This document shows, in pieces, positions 1-10,355 of a DNA stretch of 64,000 nucleotides. The DNA is taken from contig OX463815.1 in the NCBI GenBank assembly GCA_949825045.1, positions 20,639,231 through 20,703,230 of the forward strand, in the 5' to 3' direction. A program made the position numbers and the translations under genes. This DNA is from Argyresthia goedartella (taxonomy: Eukaryota > Arthropoda > Insecta > Lepidoptera > Argyresthiidae). The notes beneath the pieces are model-generated. The model was not told the origin of the DNA. It saw only the letters and a program-made list of their open reading frames with translations, and ran no database searches. Within the stretch, counting starts at the first letter, position 1. Each line of letters begins with the position of its first letter.

Positions 1-259
1 AGTCTTGGTATTGGGTAAATCAAGCCCATTCTGGCGTATTGGAATGGAAATGGTTGATGTTGATGTTCTTGTTTTGAACCTTATCTGAATCGGTAGAGGT
101 TATGGTAGCCGCCCAGGGGGGTTACCACAATATTTTCCGATTAAAATTAGGTTAGGCTAATACCAAGACTTGTTTTAAAACGGTCACGGTAATTTTGCGG
201 ATCAAATTAGGTTCCTAATCTGAATCGGCATAAGACGTTGTGGTAACCCCCCAGTTCGG
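1..259. repeat. inverted-repeat element, start of window
   Basis: Positions 1-12 and 159-170 are perfect inverted repeats (agtcttggtatt / aataccaagact). A second perfect pair lies at 116-130 and 238-252 (ggggggttaccacaa and its complement). The motif 'ctgaatcgg' occurs twice in direct orientation. The nested arrangement suggests a small foldback or MITE-like element, possibly cut by the window edge. No coding content is seen. Confidence 0.45.
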
Positions 260-316
260 GACTGTAAGTACAGGAAGCTTCAAAAGCAGTATGATAAGTT
301 GAAGCTTTCAAAAAGT

Positions 317-745
317 GGCCAAGTGCTAGTCGGACTCGCCCATGAACGGTTCAATTGTAGCAAGTAATTATGTGACGGATGTTTGTGTTGTAACTTTGTT
401 TTTCATAAGTTTGTATGAATGACAAAGTAAAAACTATTTATTTTATTTGGTTCAAACTGATTTTCGTTGAAACTATGTGTTAAGATATATAGCATATACA
501 TTATACAGCATATATTTTTTGTAGATTTTTTACGCTCTTACTTTAAAAGTTAGAGGGACACGCATACACACATATTTCCACTGGAAATGGAATGGAATGG
601 AATGGAAGGGTCTGTCTCTTTAACAATTTACTTAGAGGTAAAATGGTTTTAGGAACCTCAACGTCATTTTTAAAGATCTATCTATAGAGGCATATAGGTT
701 TGATGAAAAAAATAATTTTTGATTTCAGTTCCAAGTCTGTATATC
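317..745 (+). repeat. repeat family R, diverged copy
   Basis: Starts with 'ggccaagtgctagtcggact' and aligns by eye, in reverse orientation, with 13535-14110. Both hold the same blocks: a 'tttaaaagttagagggaca'-like stretch, 'ggaacctcaa.gtcatttttaaagatct' and a 'cataTAGGTTTg'-like end. A run of ggaat repeats (about 587-608) has expanded inside this copy. The family is non-coding and interspersed, with other copies at 6245, 53300 and 57718. Confidence 0.6.
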
Positions 746-1085
746 TATTTAATTATTACTTTTTTTTATTTTTCTATAAAATCGCAAATCGGCTGGTACA
801 TTTGAGCACTCTTTCAAAAACTGGTGGTTAGTGAATCAACTCTTTAGAAGCCATATATTTGGTTATCCATTTTTGACGCTGAATGTACAAGTGAAGAAAT
901 ATATGTTGAAAGTGTTTCGAACATACTTGTTCCGTCGTCGACTTGGGAATGCCGCTGTCAGGCTGTTAGTACCCGTAAAACAACTCCTTTGTCTTTTAGG
1001 GGTTGGTATCTGCACGTAATGGCGTTTTGGCACCGGGGTGACTTCGAATTGGTTATCCAACCGAATATAGGGTGTCCCAAACGCC
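746..1085. other. unassigned, AT-rich
   Basis: Short overlapping ORFs of 60-75 codons exist on both strands around 831-1087. None has a recognisable domain or splice context, and they are probably chance frames. Confidence 0.4.
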
Positions 1086-2038
1086 ACACGTCACAGTGAA
1101 AGCGAAGGTAGCCCTGCCCCACATGCATCGATCAAGCCTATCATAACCTCTCTGTTCATAAAGTAATTCGATAAAACGACAGATCAAAGAATTCAATGAA
1201 AATCCGCATTGTTAGTGCTATTTATTTATTTATTATTATTAGATGTTTCACAGCATATAAATAGAAGTACAGAAAATAAATAATATAAATAGGAAATGCC
1301 AGTTACGAAACAAAACGATAAGAAAGTTGGTAGGAGGAAAAATAATCTTATACATTGGAAAATTATGGAATTTCTCGGATATCCCTTTCATTTACGTTTT
1401 TAATAGTTACTTAAGACGACAAATGTGTTATTTTGTTGATACCGTAGAATACGATAAATTGATGACTTCGTCTTAGCTTATAAACCTCAGCAAAAACATT
1501 GACGTCGCCTTTGATCAGCTGTCGTGAAAAGATATTCAGTGTTCTTGTTACAACTTTTTAGGCGGAGCTCAGGTTTGATGAGCAAATGTGGCATTCATTC
1601 TAATTTTGTGCCCTTTTATTATAGAGTTTGCCCTTTTATTATACTGTTTCTGAAATTACGTAACGTAGGAAAGTTTTTAAAGGTATTTTCTCATTCTATG
1701 TTTAGTGTTCTTTTTTACACGACGGCGTTCAAAAGCGAGGTCGATATTTTTGCTGAAGATTAAAGCTAGGACGAAGTCATCAATTTATCTTCTTCCACTT
1801 CGAGTATCGACAAAATAACTCTTGTGTCATCTTGAGTAACCATTCACGATAGCGTTAAAAATAAAATTAACGTAAAAGAAAGGGATATCCATGAAATAAC
1901 GTAAAACTTGAGATTTTCTTTAAAACCACTAAACTGATGATTTCTAGAATAACGTTCTGAAAGTTGAACGAGGAGGTAATTTCAGGCTTGATCGATGCAT
2001 CTGAGGCAGGCTTCCTTCCTTCTGTGTGGCTGTGACGT
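1086..2038. repeat. foldback element with long imperfect terminal inverted repeats
   Basis: The left part (about 1086-1528) pairs with the right part (about 1710-2038). Anchors seen by eye are: 'atgcatcgatcaagcct' (about 1124-1140) with its complement near 1983-1999; 'ggatatccctttc' (about 1377-1389) with its complement near 1880-1892; 'ttgatgacttcgtc' (about 1458-1471) with its complement near 1771-1784; and a 'cagcaaaaa..t.gac.tcgc' block near 1488 with its complement near 1740. Identity is patchy, so the element is old. AT-rich sequence at 1205-1375 has no partner and may be a later insertion. I cannot assign a superfamily and see no transposase. Confidence 0.6.
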
Positions 2039-2079
2039 ATGACTTTTGAGATATCGAAGTATAGGCGATTTGTTAGATA

Positions 2080-2140
2080 TATTTTGGGTGGCAGGGGACT
2101 ACCCCATCGCCCCAGCTATGAGGCTAAGCATGTTGTTCAC
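2080..2140 (-). repeat. SINE family B fragment
   Basis: Short piece with 'ggcaggggactaccccatcg' followed by 'cagctatgaggct'. It matches the body shared by the SINE-like copies near 2555, 21900, 26830 and 61340. Confidence 0.5.
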
Positions 2141-2550
2141 AATCATGGATAATTGGGTAGGTTGAACATGAGTATTTCCCAAAAAAACAGCGATTAAATC
2201 TTGTAACATTAAAAAGCAATATCGACTTTTGTATGCATCCTCCTTTTCATCTATTCAATTCTCCCTCACAAATTGGGGACTTGTGCCTCTGCTATATTAT
2301 TACGTATTCAAAAGAACTCAGTACCTTATAACGGGAGTTTATTTAAGTAGTTTTCCCTTTTTTCCCTTGTTCAGCGGAAACTTTTGTAATTGAACGAACC
2401 ACCTAATTAAATACCTAGTTCGCGGAGAACTTGTCGAAAACGGAATAAGGAAAATTAGTACTATTTTGATAAGAGTTCTATCGCAGTTCGGAGAAAATTC
2501 TTCTCGATTCTAAAAGAAACAAAAATAGAATTTTCCCAAATGGGGTGGTG
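2141..2550. other. unassigned, AT-rich
   Basis: No ORF, hairpin or repeat recognised. Confidence 0.4.
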
Positions 2551-2554
2551 GCAG

Positions 2555-2628
2555 CACGGACCATTTTGCGTGACAGGGGGCTAGCCCATCGCCACAACCA
2601 TGGAGATGTGCATGTTTCCCCGTGACGA
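2555..2628 (-). repeat. SINE family B fragment
   Basis: Carries 'gacagggggctagcccatcg', 'ccacaaccatggag' and 'tttccccgtgacgac', the body of family B. It abuts the family A SINE that follows. Confidence 0.5.
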
Positions 2629-2830
2629 CCTCTGTGGCGCTGCAGTTATGGCTCTGCCTACCATGCGAGAGGTCCCGGGTTCGATCCCCGGCTGGGGATA
2701 AACAAATAAAATCCCCAACTCTTGGATGTTTATAAGTATGTGACGTCGCTGTTTCGGCTTCGTATCCTAGTGTGGGGCCAGAAGCAATGTGTGTGCCTAT
2801 ATATAAATGTTTATGGTTATTTGATGTTTT
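2629..2830 (+). mobile_element. tRNA-derived SINE, family A
   Basis: The head resembles a tRNA gene with an internal pol III promoter. The A-box-like part is around 2633-2650 ('ggcgctgcagttatggc') and the B box is 'gggttcgatcccc' near 2675-2687. The body contains 'gtgacgtcgctgtttc' and ends in 'cctagtgtggggccagaagc', then AT-rich sequence. Other copies lie at 14385, 48000 and 59940, with a 3' fragment at 12960. No acceptor-stem pairing, so it is not a tRNA gene. Confidence 0.75.
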
Positions 2831-3620
2831 CCATAACTGACCTTCGCGACTCCAATTTTAGAAATTACTAAACCACTCGAGTAGTTTTTCATTCATGATA
2901 AATGAAACCAACCTAGTGTAATTAAAATATCAACCATTTTATAACGAACAGAAAATTGTTACTCATAATTGGTATTTCAGGGTCTAGCGTCCATAGCAAA
3001 ATATTAATTTCAAGGGTCAGGTAGATGAAGCAGACAGACACGTACACCAGATTCTCCACCAATTAAAATCGGAAACTCCAGCCAACCAATCTTGACCTTT
3101 GCAAGACCAAGTGCCATCTAATTAATTTTTAACAGCCTGAAAATAGATTCGATGCTTTGCTTTCCGTTTACCCTGAAATTGTTTACAGCCTTGTCACCGG
3201 ACTTGATCTTGACAGCAAAAGGTCTCTGTCATGGCCGTGCAATTTCATACTAAACTCGTCTTACTGAAAAAGGGATAAAGAGCAGTTTAGGCTGAAGCTT
3301 CCAGAAAATGTCATTGGCGCCCGTCATGTCGTGCAAGAGCGGCGCTGTGACGAGAGCCAGTGACTTGGCAGGGCCCCAGATTGGAAACAGATAACGAGCG
3401 ATTGCCTAACCCCTCTGCAATGGATGCAAATTGGTGATGAGAGGGACGAACTTGTGGGTTCGCATCCGCATCGCTCTCCCAATATTCGCTGATTAATTTT
3501 AACTCAATACAATATATCTGGGGGCACGACAGTGTCCGCCAAGACGATAACAATTATAAGATATAAAAATACTTTACCTGGCGTTCGTTGCCTCATAGTC
3601 CTTCCACTATCACCCCGTTT
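2831..3620. other. unassigned
   Basis: Mixed-composition DNA. A minus-strand frame at 3311-3553 is open but shows no known motif or splice sites that I could support. Confidence 0.35.
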
Positions 3621-3621
3621 G

Positions 3622-3690
3622 ACATCTGTCACTATTATTGGCAGCTGTTACTATTATTGGCAGCTGTTACTACCTTTGACAGCTGTCACT
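3622..3690 (+). repeat. short tandem repeat, about 19-bp unit
   Basis: About three imperfect copies of a unit containing 'ggcagctgttactattatt'. The last copy drifts to 'ttgacagctgtcacta'. Confidence 0.6.
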
Positions 3691-3749
3691 ATATTTTGCA
3701 TATGTAACTTTTCAATCATGATACTTGTCAAAAACATAAAGTTGTGATG

Positions 3750-3850
3750 TGTATTATATGCCTCTGCCATCTAAGAAAAGACATGTTATTCTGACTGGCA
3801 TGACTATGATGTGCCTTTGCCATCCCATCTGGGAAAACGCATTTTAGATA
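3750..3850 (+). repeat. SINE family B fragment, partly duplicated
   Basis: 'tgcctctgccatc' and 'tgcctttgccatcccatctg' followed by 'ggaaaacgc' resemble the 3' part of family B ('tgcctctgccaccccgtatg ggaaaaggcg'). Two partial copies lie side by side. Confidence 0.4.
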
Positions 3851-4086
3851 TACAAAATGTCGGGTTTTTTTATTCGATGCGGTTACATCAGATAGAGGGA
3901 CCAAGGGTAGCAATCGATTCCTGGAACACTTAAAATTTTGCGGAGTTTGTCATAAACCCTGCAGTTTCTTTAATTAATTACTACCTTTTTATATGTCAAA
4001 ATGGACTACGATGTTCCTTAACTGAAGCCTTATCGTGTTGTTTCAATATCTCAGGATTTAAATCGCTGTTGAAAAATTGATCAATC

Positions 4087-4826
4087 ACTTAGATCCATAC
4101 CACCATGGTAGTGCCGTGATCACTTAGCCTTATCCATACCACCATGGTAGTGCCGTGATCACTTAGCCTTATCCATACCACCATGGTAGTGCCGTGACCA
4201 CTTAGCCTTATCCATACCACCATGGTAGTGCCGTGATCACTTAGCCTTATCCATACCACCATGGTAGTGCCGTGATCACTTAGCCTTATCCATACCACCA
4301 TGGTAGTGCCGTGATCACTTAGCCTTATCCATACCACCATGGTAGTGCCGTGATCACTTAGCCTTATCCATACCACCATGGTAGTGCCGTGATCACTTAG
4401 CCTTATCCATACCACCATGGTAGTGCCGTGATCACTTAGCCTTATCCATACCACCATGGTAGTGCCGTGACCACTTAGCCTTATCCATACCACCATGGTA
4501 GTGCCGTGATCACTTAGCCTTATCCATACCACCATGGTAGTGCCGTGATCACTTAGCCTTATCCATACCACCATGGTAGTGCCGTGATCACTTAGCCTTA
4601 TCCATACCACCATGGTAGTGCCGTGATCACTTAGCCTTATCCATACCACCATGGTAGTGCCGTGATCACTTAGCCTTATCCATACCACCATGGTAGTGCC
4701 GTGACCACTTAGCCTTATCCATACCACCATGGTAGTGCCGTGATCACTTAGCCTTATCCATACCACCATGGTAGTGCCGTGATCACTTAGCCTTATCCAT
4801 ACCAGCATGGTAGTGCCGTGACCACT
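4087..4826. repeat. minisatellite, 39-bp unit, about 18-19 copies
   Basis: A head-to-tail array of a 39-bp unit beginning 'cttagccttatccatacc' and carrying the palindromes 'accatggt' and 'tgatca'. Units are nearly identical. The main variant changes 'gatcac' to 'gaccac' near 4195, 4468, 4702 and at the right edge near 4818. Because 39 is a multiple of 3, the minus strand stays open for 239 codons with a 13-residue repeat, which is a by-product rather than evidence of a protein. The edges grade into unique sequence with altered terminal units. Low divergence points to recent amplification. Confidence 0.95.
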
Positions 4827-4829
4827 AGT

Positions 4830-5130
4830 CCCACCTCGTATCCGTCCTCTTTGTTGTTGGTTTGTTGAGGAGTAAGTTTATTTTCTAAGGTATTGATTAT
4901 TCCGTTCAGGATTAGCCGTTCGAAGATATTAAATAAGTGGCAGAGAAGGAATACGGATCGGTAGCTCTTAAATCATCTGCTTTTCATGGCTTAAGGAAAG
5001 CTTTTTCGGTATGTGTGTATCATTTGAGCACTTATTCACCAATTCTATTATCCAGACTCTTGATCTGCTCCGTACATATATCATCAATATCTGCTGATTT
5101 GTCAGCCTTAAGGATGTTCAAAGTTTCTGG
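4830..5130. other. unassigned flank of the minisatellite
   Basis: A short open frame at 4937-5176 on the plus strand has no recognisable features. Nothing else seen. Confidence 0.35.
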
Positions 5131-5134
5131 AGTT

Positions 5135-5580
5135 TCGTATATTTCGTATATATTTATTGCACATAAAACAACATAAGATATAATAAACAGAAAGGACATC
5201 TACAAAGGCATGCTTATCTCTAAATAGAGATCTCTTCCAGCAAACCCAAGGTTGATAAGAATAATTTAATATACAGGATAGACCTATGTGCTCTGATAAG
5301 ATACATACATATATTACGGAACTATTGAACTAACTGCTAGATACACTACATACACAAGTACATAAATATTATATAAAAATATAAATACACCTAAATAAAC
5401 TAATATATACAAAGCTCAAATCTAGGATAGAGAAAGATAATGCTCCTTCAAACGATTCTTAAAGACGGGCAGAGATGGACTATCTCTGATAGTGCAGGGA
5501 AGCGAGTTCCTCGCCATTGAAAGGTGTCTTGAGCTGTTCGACTTCTTCGTTTAATTTGCTTAATAGACGCACAGGGCGGC
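5135..5580 (-). mobile_element. CR1/L2-like LINE, 5'-truncated 3' end
   Basis: Same family as the LINE at 14764-18790. The minus strand ends with a short tail region near 5140 ('tatatttattgcacat') and shares the 3' UTR words 'atgcttatctctaaatagag' and 'ccagcaaacccaaggt' with 27045-27180. The part around 5430-5530 corresponds to the last codons of ORF2 (compare 15060-15180 and 27361-27440). Only the 3' end is present, as expected from incomplete reverse transcription. Confidence 0.7.
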
Positions 5581-5669
5581 AGCCTGATGTCGTTTTGTAG
5601 CAGATATGTTACACTGTAACTCAGCTTTTTTGGTCGTTATTTAGCTTTTTTACGATGTACCATGCTTTT

Positions 5670-5935
5670 TAGTGTTAAGTTAGAAGGGTGCCAAATGGAT
5701 CTCTATTACTAAGCTTCCGCTGTCCGTTAGTGCGTCTGCCCGTCTGTCACTGGGCTCTACCGGTTCAACCGAAATAGGTAGAGAGCTGAAATTTTCACAG
5801 AGAGTGTATTTCTATTGACGCTATAACGAAAAATAATGAAACACACCGGTTTTCAAGAATTAAAAGAAGTACCCATACAAAAAATTAGTGGTATGGCCAT
5901 AATTTTCTTCCGTTATATTTGCTTATCGGTGAAAA
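5670..5935 (-). repeat. repeat family R, degenerate
   Basis: Contains 'ctaagcttccgctgtccgtt', a decayed 'gtctgcccgtctgtcac' run and 'gagctgaaattttcacag', which match the family R minus-strand consensus seen at 53330-53440. Confidence 0.55.
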
Positions 5936-6244
5936 CTGGACTCCCGATCTTATCGGAAAAGATCTTTGATTGCAGGTATTGAGTTTTGTGCTTAGTTATT
6001 TGTCATTATGCGATTAATAATTGTTCATTCAAATTATAATAAATAATATTAATCTTTTTAACATATTTGATTTTATTTCCGTAAATAAGTTACTCAATTT
6101 CTATCCACTTTCGGTTTCAATGAGCAAAGAGTTTCGTTAACCTGAGTACATTGTTCGATACATACATACTATATACAAAGAACTCTTTTTCAATGTTTCG
6201 ATGTACGGCATTGAATGTAGTGCTGCCTAATATTTAATAAAAAT

Positions 6245-6658
6245 TAAAAACCGGTCAAGTGCGAGTCTAAATCGCGCACGAAGGGTTCCGTACCACCGTT
6301 CAATGGAAGCGATGGTGTGCAGTGAATAGTTTGGATTTTACACAGCAAAATATTGTTTACAAAGTTATTGGTGCGGTTACTTTCACACTCCATGTACGTA
6401 ACCAGGTGCATCCATAAGTTTGTATGTGGTATTGAAAGAATTGTTGTATGGGAGCCCCCTTAAATATTTCTTTTATCCTGTTTTTTAGTATTTGTTGTTA
6501 TAGCGGCAACAGAAATACATAATCTGTGAAAATTTCAACTCTCTAGCTAGCTAGGTTCTTGAGATACAGCCTGGTGACAGACGGACGGACGGACGGACGG
6601 ACAGCGAAGTCTTAGTAATAGGGTCCCGTTTGGAACCCTTCGGGTATGGAACCCTAAA
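6245..6658 (+). repeat. repeat family R, well-preserved copy
   Basis: Begins 'accggtcaagtgcgagtc', followed by 'cgcacgaagggttccgtacc'. It ends in four to five GGAC units ('gacggacggacggacggac'), 'agtcttagtaatagggtccc' and 'ggaaccctaaaaa'. It aligns almost base for base with 53300-53705 in the opposite orientation. 'gggttccgtacc' near the start and the 'ggtatggaaccc' near the end form a subterminal inverted repeat. Non-coding; mechanism of spread unknown to me. Confidence 0.8.
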
Positions 6659-6719
6659 AAGGACAGTCTTTTGAACGAGTATAGGATCAAAAGAATGTCG
6701 TTTTATATTTGTCCATGTA

Positions 6720-6795
6720 CGATGGTATGAACCCTTCGTGTGCGCGCCCGACGTCCTACTCGCACTTGACTGATTTTATTTAATATTACGAGTCG
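6720..6795 (-). repeat. repeat family R terminal fragment
   Basis: 'gaacccttcgtgtgcgcgcc' followed by 'ctcgcacttgac' is the reverse complement of the family R start. It lies just downstream of the 6245-6658 copy in the opposite orientation. Confidence 0.55.
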
Positions 6796-6859
6796 TATCA
6801 ACGCTTTCATTGATACGGAGCTTCATTCTCGTTATAGGTTGAGTCCGACAATCTTTAAG

Positions 6860-7135
6860 AATTTCTTGATGCCAGCTTGATAATCTCAACTAAGAATCCG
6901 TAGTTATCCGGTGTGGATTTCAGGTTGACAATAAGATCATCGAGTTCTTTTTCAAATCCACACCTGGATTGGTGCTGTTGCGAAGTCCTACCTCCACCTG
7001 AACTGCGTCTTCTGTTCTTGGTTCGACATCAAGTGAAACTTGGGACTGGATAGGTACAACTACTTTTGCAAAGTTATACCTCCCTCCGCCTAAAGGTTTA
7101 TGTTGCGTCCTCGGTGAGCACTGGTTTGGCACATT
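6860..7135 (-). pseudogene. possible coding remnant, function unknown
   Basis: The minus strand from 7132 is open for 70 codons ('QVSLDVEPRTEDAVQVEVGL' region). After a +1 shift near 6965 it reads 'FEKELDDLIVNLKSTPDNYG' and then 'FLVEIIKLASRNS' to a stop. The second segment is amphipathic and protein-like, and the two join smoothly if one base is gained or lost. I do not recognise a family; a retroelement or host exon relic are both possible. Confidence 0.25.
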
Positions 7136-7140
7136 GTTGG

Positions 7141-7463
7141 GCTATTGGTGTGGATGCAAATATAAGGTTAGGGTCACCGTATTTATTTATGATTTTGGCA
7201 TTAATGAGTATTTTTCCGATGTCTTTAGCACATTTTAGATAGGGCCGATATCTTCCAAGTAGAATGTCCTAGCCATTTCTTTGAATGGCCTTAAGCTAGC
7301 GGAGATATCCCCACACAAATATTATTAAGGGATGTTTTTTCGTTTGCCTGCTTCAATAGGAAACCTACCTACCTACATTATATGTAATGTCGATCCGAGG
7401 CCCTATAAACCCTAAGATACAGGTTCTTAATCTAGTTTAGGGGTTAGAAATTCAAAATATATT
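7141..7463. other. unassigned
   Basis: Nothing recognised between the remnant above and the left arm of the large inverted repeat. Confidence 0.35.
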
Positions 7464-8344
7464 AATGTATGTAATGTATGTAATGTATGCACAACAACTT
7501 CACTGTAATAAATACTTAATCAGAAAATTTTAGTAAGTACAAATACACTTTTGTCTTATCTTATATACTTTTTAATGATAGTCGTTAATGTTCCGTTTCT
7601 GCATATTGTTTTATCAAAGTTCACTGTTTTGTTATTGAGTTTGAAGTAAAGGAATGAAATAATCCTTAACTCAACATCGAAATCTGAACATATTTTTGAT
7701 TCATGTTTGTCATTTTTGCCGCATTGTTTTTTACAACATGGCTACAGGAATAATCGTAAATTGTGTTACCTTTAATAAATTATGTTACCGAAATAATTTA
7801 ACTGTCGAAATTAATTTTCAAACAAGACTGAAGATATCCAACAAAGTGTTTTTTTTAAAACCTCGTCAATTTCTTGAATTAATAAATAATTAACTTCAAA
7901 GAGCCAGAGAGCTTTTGAAACACCGTTATCCGCCTATAGCAAATTAAATTTTGTGATATAACGCCGAACATTTTTCCGTAATTATTTGCCATAAATCCCT
8001 CTATTCTTTGGGGTTTGTGTAAAAATTAATTAATTTAATGGCCATTTTCATTCTCTGGACTTGAAGAAAACTTTTAAAAGTAATTACAAACCGGACCATC
8101 GGTCTCGACATCTTTAGTCTGAACATAAAAGGTTAATGGAATTTAGATTAGAATAATCATTTTATCAAATCTGGTATATTACAGTAAATAAGTCGGGCGC
8201 AATAACTTTGCCGATGCCTAAGAAAGTTTTTCGCGAGTAGTATCTGAGAGATTCCTAGAAAGAAAGATCTGAGAAAATTCTACATGTTATTAAATGTCGG
8301 AATTATTTGTCAAAAATATTAAAACTCAAAGATTCAATTCAATT

Positions 8345-8480
8345 CGGAACCCTTCGTCCATTTCCCCGTTCGTCTACTCGGTCCCCGTTCGTCCATTTCC
8401 CAGTTTGTCATTTTCCCCGTTCGTCCATTTTCCCGTTTGTAATTTTCCCCGTTCGTCCATTTCCTCATTCGTCGATTGCC
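8345..8480 (+). repeat. degenerate tandem motif cccgttcgtccattt
   Basis: About seven variants of 'cccgttcgtccatttt' in a row, mirrored in the right arm at 11946-12081. Similar 'ccccgttcgtct' words recur in the spacer at 10557-10650. Confidence 0.8.
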
Positions 8481-8491
8481 ATGTTAGTCAA

Positions 8492-8924
8492 TTAGACTTA
8501 GACGATGTAAACTTATCTGGACCATTTACTGATGACTTTTTGATTTGTCAAGATGGACACAAGGATAAAATTCTCATTTTTGCATCCAATCTTTGTAAAA
8601 ATCTTGTTGACGGTATTAATGGTTTTTATTATGGAGATGGCACGTTCAAGGCGGCACCAAGCCCTTTTTACCAACATAATTCCGGTAATATACGCTCTAC
8701 TACCGAATAAAGAAGAAGCTACCTACTGTCGATTTTTTAGATTGGTTAAGGAGCACCTTGGCATTAAAATAGTAAAGTTTAAATGCGATTACGAATTAGC
8801 TCAATTAAACGCAGTTCGTAAAGTGTTTCCTCAAGTTGATGTCACAGGATTTTTTTATGGATACTTTGTATCCTCAAGTGTAAATTGCCGCTTATTCGAA
8901 GCCTTAATATTGATTTTATATTAA
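8492..8924 (+). pseudogene. MULE-type transposase remnant, left copy
   Basis: Two overlapping frames together resemble the MULE transposase (DDE) domain. Frame one, ending at 8710, holds 'KDKILIFASNL', then 'GDGTFKAAPSPFYQ', which matches the family's first catalytic Asp motif (DGTF, then a P.lFyQ). After a shift near 8673, frame two reads 'IPVIYALLPNKEEATYCRFF' and then 'CDYELAQLNAVRKVFP', which corresponds to the D-F-E-x-A second catalytic motif and the following 'kvFP'. The expected GC.FH motif is decayed to 'GFFYGYF', and the zinc-binding C-terminus is absent. Upstream frame to 8294 is made of the tandem motif, not transposase. It cannot encode an active enzyme. An identical copy lies at 11502-11934 on the other strand. 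Confidence 0.75.
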
Positions 8925-9765
8925 TGCACACTATGTTTTTGTTATCCAGTTGAAGCAAAGCTATGAGCATTAAGCTTAATAAAAATATTTTAAAAATTAA
9001 TTTTAGTTTTACTAATCTATTTTGCGTAGGCCTTAAAACACGGTTTTATGAAATATTTTATTTCATAGGGTCCAGTTACATGAGCACACATACCTACGCG
9101 TCTGTCAGTGTCAAAATGGCAGACGACTATCCAGCCATAAATATCCTACCTTAATATCGTAACATCGTAATGCATCGTAAGGAAGTCTCTGTTGTACGGG
9201 ACAGGGTTATGCTTCAAAATGACGGATGCGTTTACGAGCCTTGAAAATGGTCATGTTATAATGATAATAATGGAGTGTAATTCAAATAACATCATTCTAT
9301 TATTCTACTCCCTAGACTATCATCTATACTATTATAAAGTTGTAAAAATGAAATGTCTGTACATTAAAGATATTTTCAAAAAATAAGTGTAACGGGCTAT
9401 ATGCGGGTCCCTAAACCGTTTTTTTTTTTCTTTGTTTGTAAGTGTCGTTGTCACCTCGTCACGTCAAAACGACTCAACGGATTTCAACTATTTTTGGTAT
9501 ACGGGTAGCTTGGTAGAACCTACTTGCTGGTCAACAATACATTTTGGTCAAACATTTAGGTGTCCAACGTGGGAAGAGGTATTTTGATACAGAGGAGTTC
9601 CTGCCTGCTATAACGGGATTTCTATTTGCGACTTAAAGAAACTCCAACATAAATATAAAATTGTTTGCACTGTACATAATTAATTTTTAATGTTCATGCC
9701 CTTTTCTTTAGAATAATGCCCTAACCTGGTCTGCTCATTAACTACCAAGAAAAAGTACCTATATA

Positions 9766-9970
9766 TCCTACTAATATTATAAATGTGAAAGAAGCGATGT
9801 TTAGATGTTTGGATGTCTGTGTGTTTGTGTCTCAATCATGCTAAAACTGCTGAACGGAGTTGAATTAAATTTAGCACAGAGGTAGTTTGTGAGCTAGATT
9901 AACATATAGGATTATTTTTATTCGACTGCACTAGAAGGAGGGTAACGTTATTTCGGTAAATGACAATTCA
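9766..9970 (+). repeat. interspersed repeat, 'actaatattataaatgtgaa' type
   Basis: Starts 'tactaatattataaatgtga', followed by 'gtgtgtttgtgtctcaatca', 'aaactgctgaacggagttga' and 'agcacagaggtagtttgtga'. I know this non-coding word order from many arthropod genomes. A possible related end, 'ctagaaggtgcccgtaactt', is at 10809. Confidence 0.55.
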
Positions 9971-10179
9971 ATCTAATCCTAGGAACATGCAGATGATGTA
10001 TTTGTTAACTTAAAATTGGCCTGGACTCCACGAGACAGGTTATACTTAGTGTGGAGTCTGAAATCAACTATGTATAATGTTCCACATAATTAGTTAAATA
10101 AAGATTTGTTTATGTATTTGTATTTGTATTTTTGAGAATACTGACCGAATAATAAAATTCTGCATCGGTCAGCTTGATA

Positions 10180-10265
10180 GCGTCATGCCTTTTACCATGC
10201 GGGTGGCAGAGGCACAGTCGTGTCCACAATATTCCATTATGAATGACAGGGGGCTAGCCTATCCT
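10180..10265 (-). repeat. SINE family B fragment
   Basis: 'gcgtcatgccttttaccatg', 'ggtggcagaggcacagtcgt' and 'gacagggggctagcc' are the minus-strand 3' part of family B. Confidence 0.6.
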
Positions 10266-10355
10266 TTTTATAGCTAGCCTATTAATGGCTAGCCTATTAT
10301 TTTTCCTCTAAATGGATTAAAATTTGCAATTGTAAGCTATTAACTGTATCTACAT

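Larger units (their letters stand above)
7464..9515 (+). repeat. left arm of a giant inverted repeat
   Basis: Pairs with 10912-12888: position x in the inner arm matches 20426-x on the other strand. The outer end is a 10-bp tandem motif, 'taatgtatgt', about three copies, mirrored at 12862-12888. From about 8294 to 9515 the arms appear identical, apart from one base in a poly-T run near 9419-9429. All five longer open frames on the two arms translate identically. Between 7464 and 8290 there are scattered substitutions, and a segment near 7711-7815 is longer and different. The arm contains a MULE transposase remnant (8492-8924) and a degenerate short tandem repeat (8345-8480). Confidence 0.92.

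Noticed and set aside
2633..2700. tRNA genes at SINE heads (also 14500, 19080, 20160, 25780, 26660, 37800, 46770, 48010, 60060)
   Set aside because: A and B boxes are present but acceptor and anticodon stems do not pair, and the same heads recur with shared non-tRNA bodies.
4089..4808. 239-codon minus-strand frame with 13-residue repeats as a repeat protein
   Set aside because: It exists only because the minisatellite unit is 39 bp; no start context or flanking coding sequence.
4087..4826. CRISPR array
   Set aside because: Units are contiguous with no unique spacers, and the setting is eukaryotic.
8294..8491. N-terminal 66 residues of the left-arm frame as transposase sequence
   Set aside because: They translate the degenerate tandem motif (repeated PF-V-F/P-R-S words) and not a protein domain.
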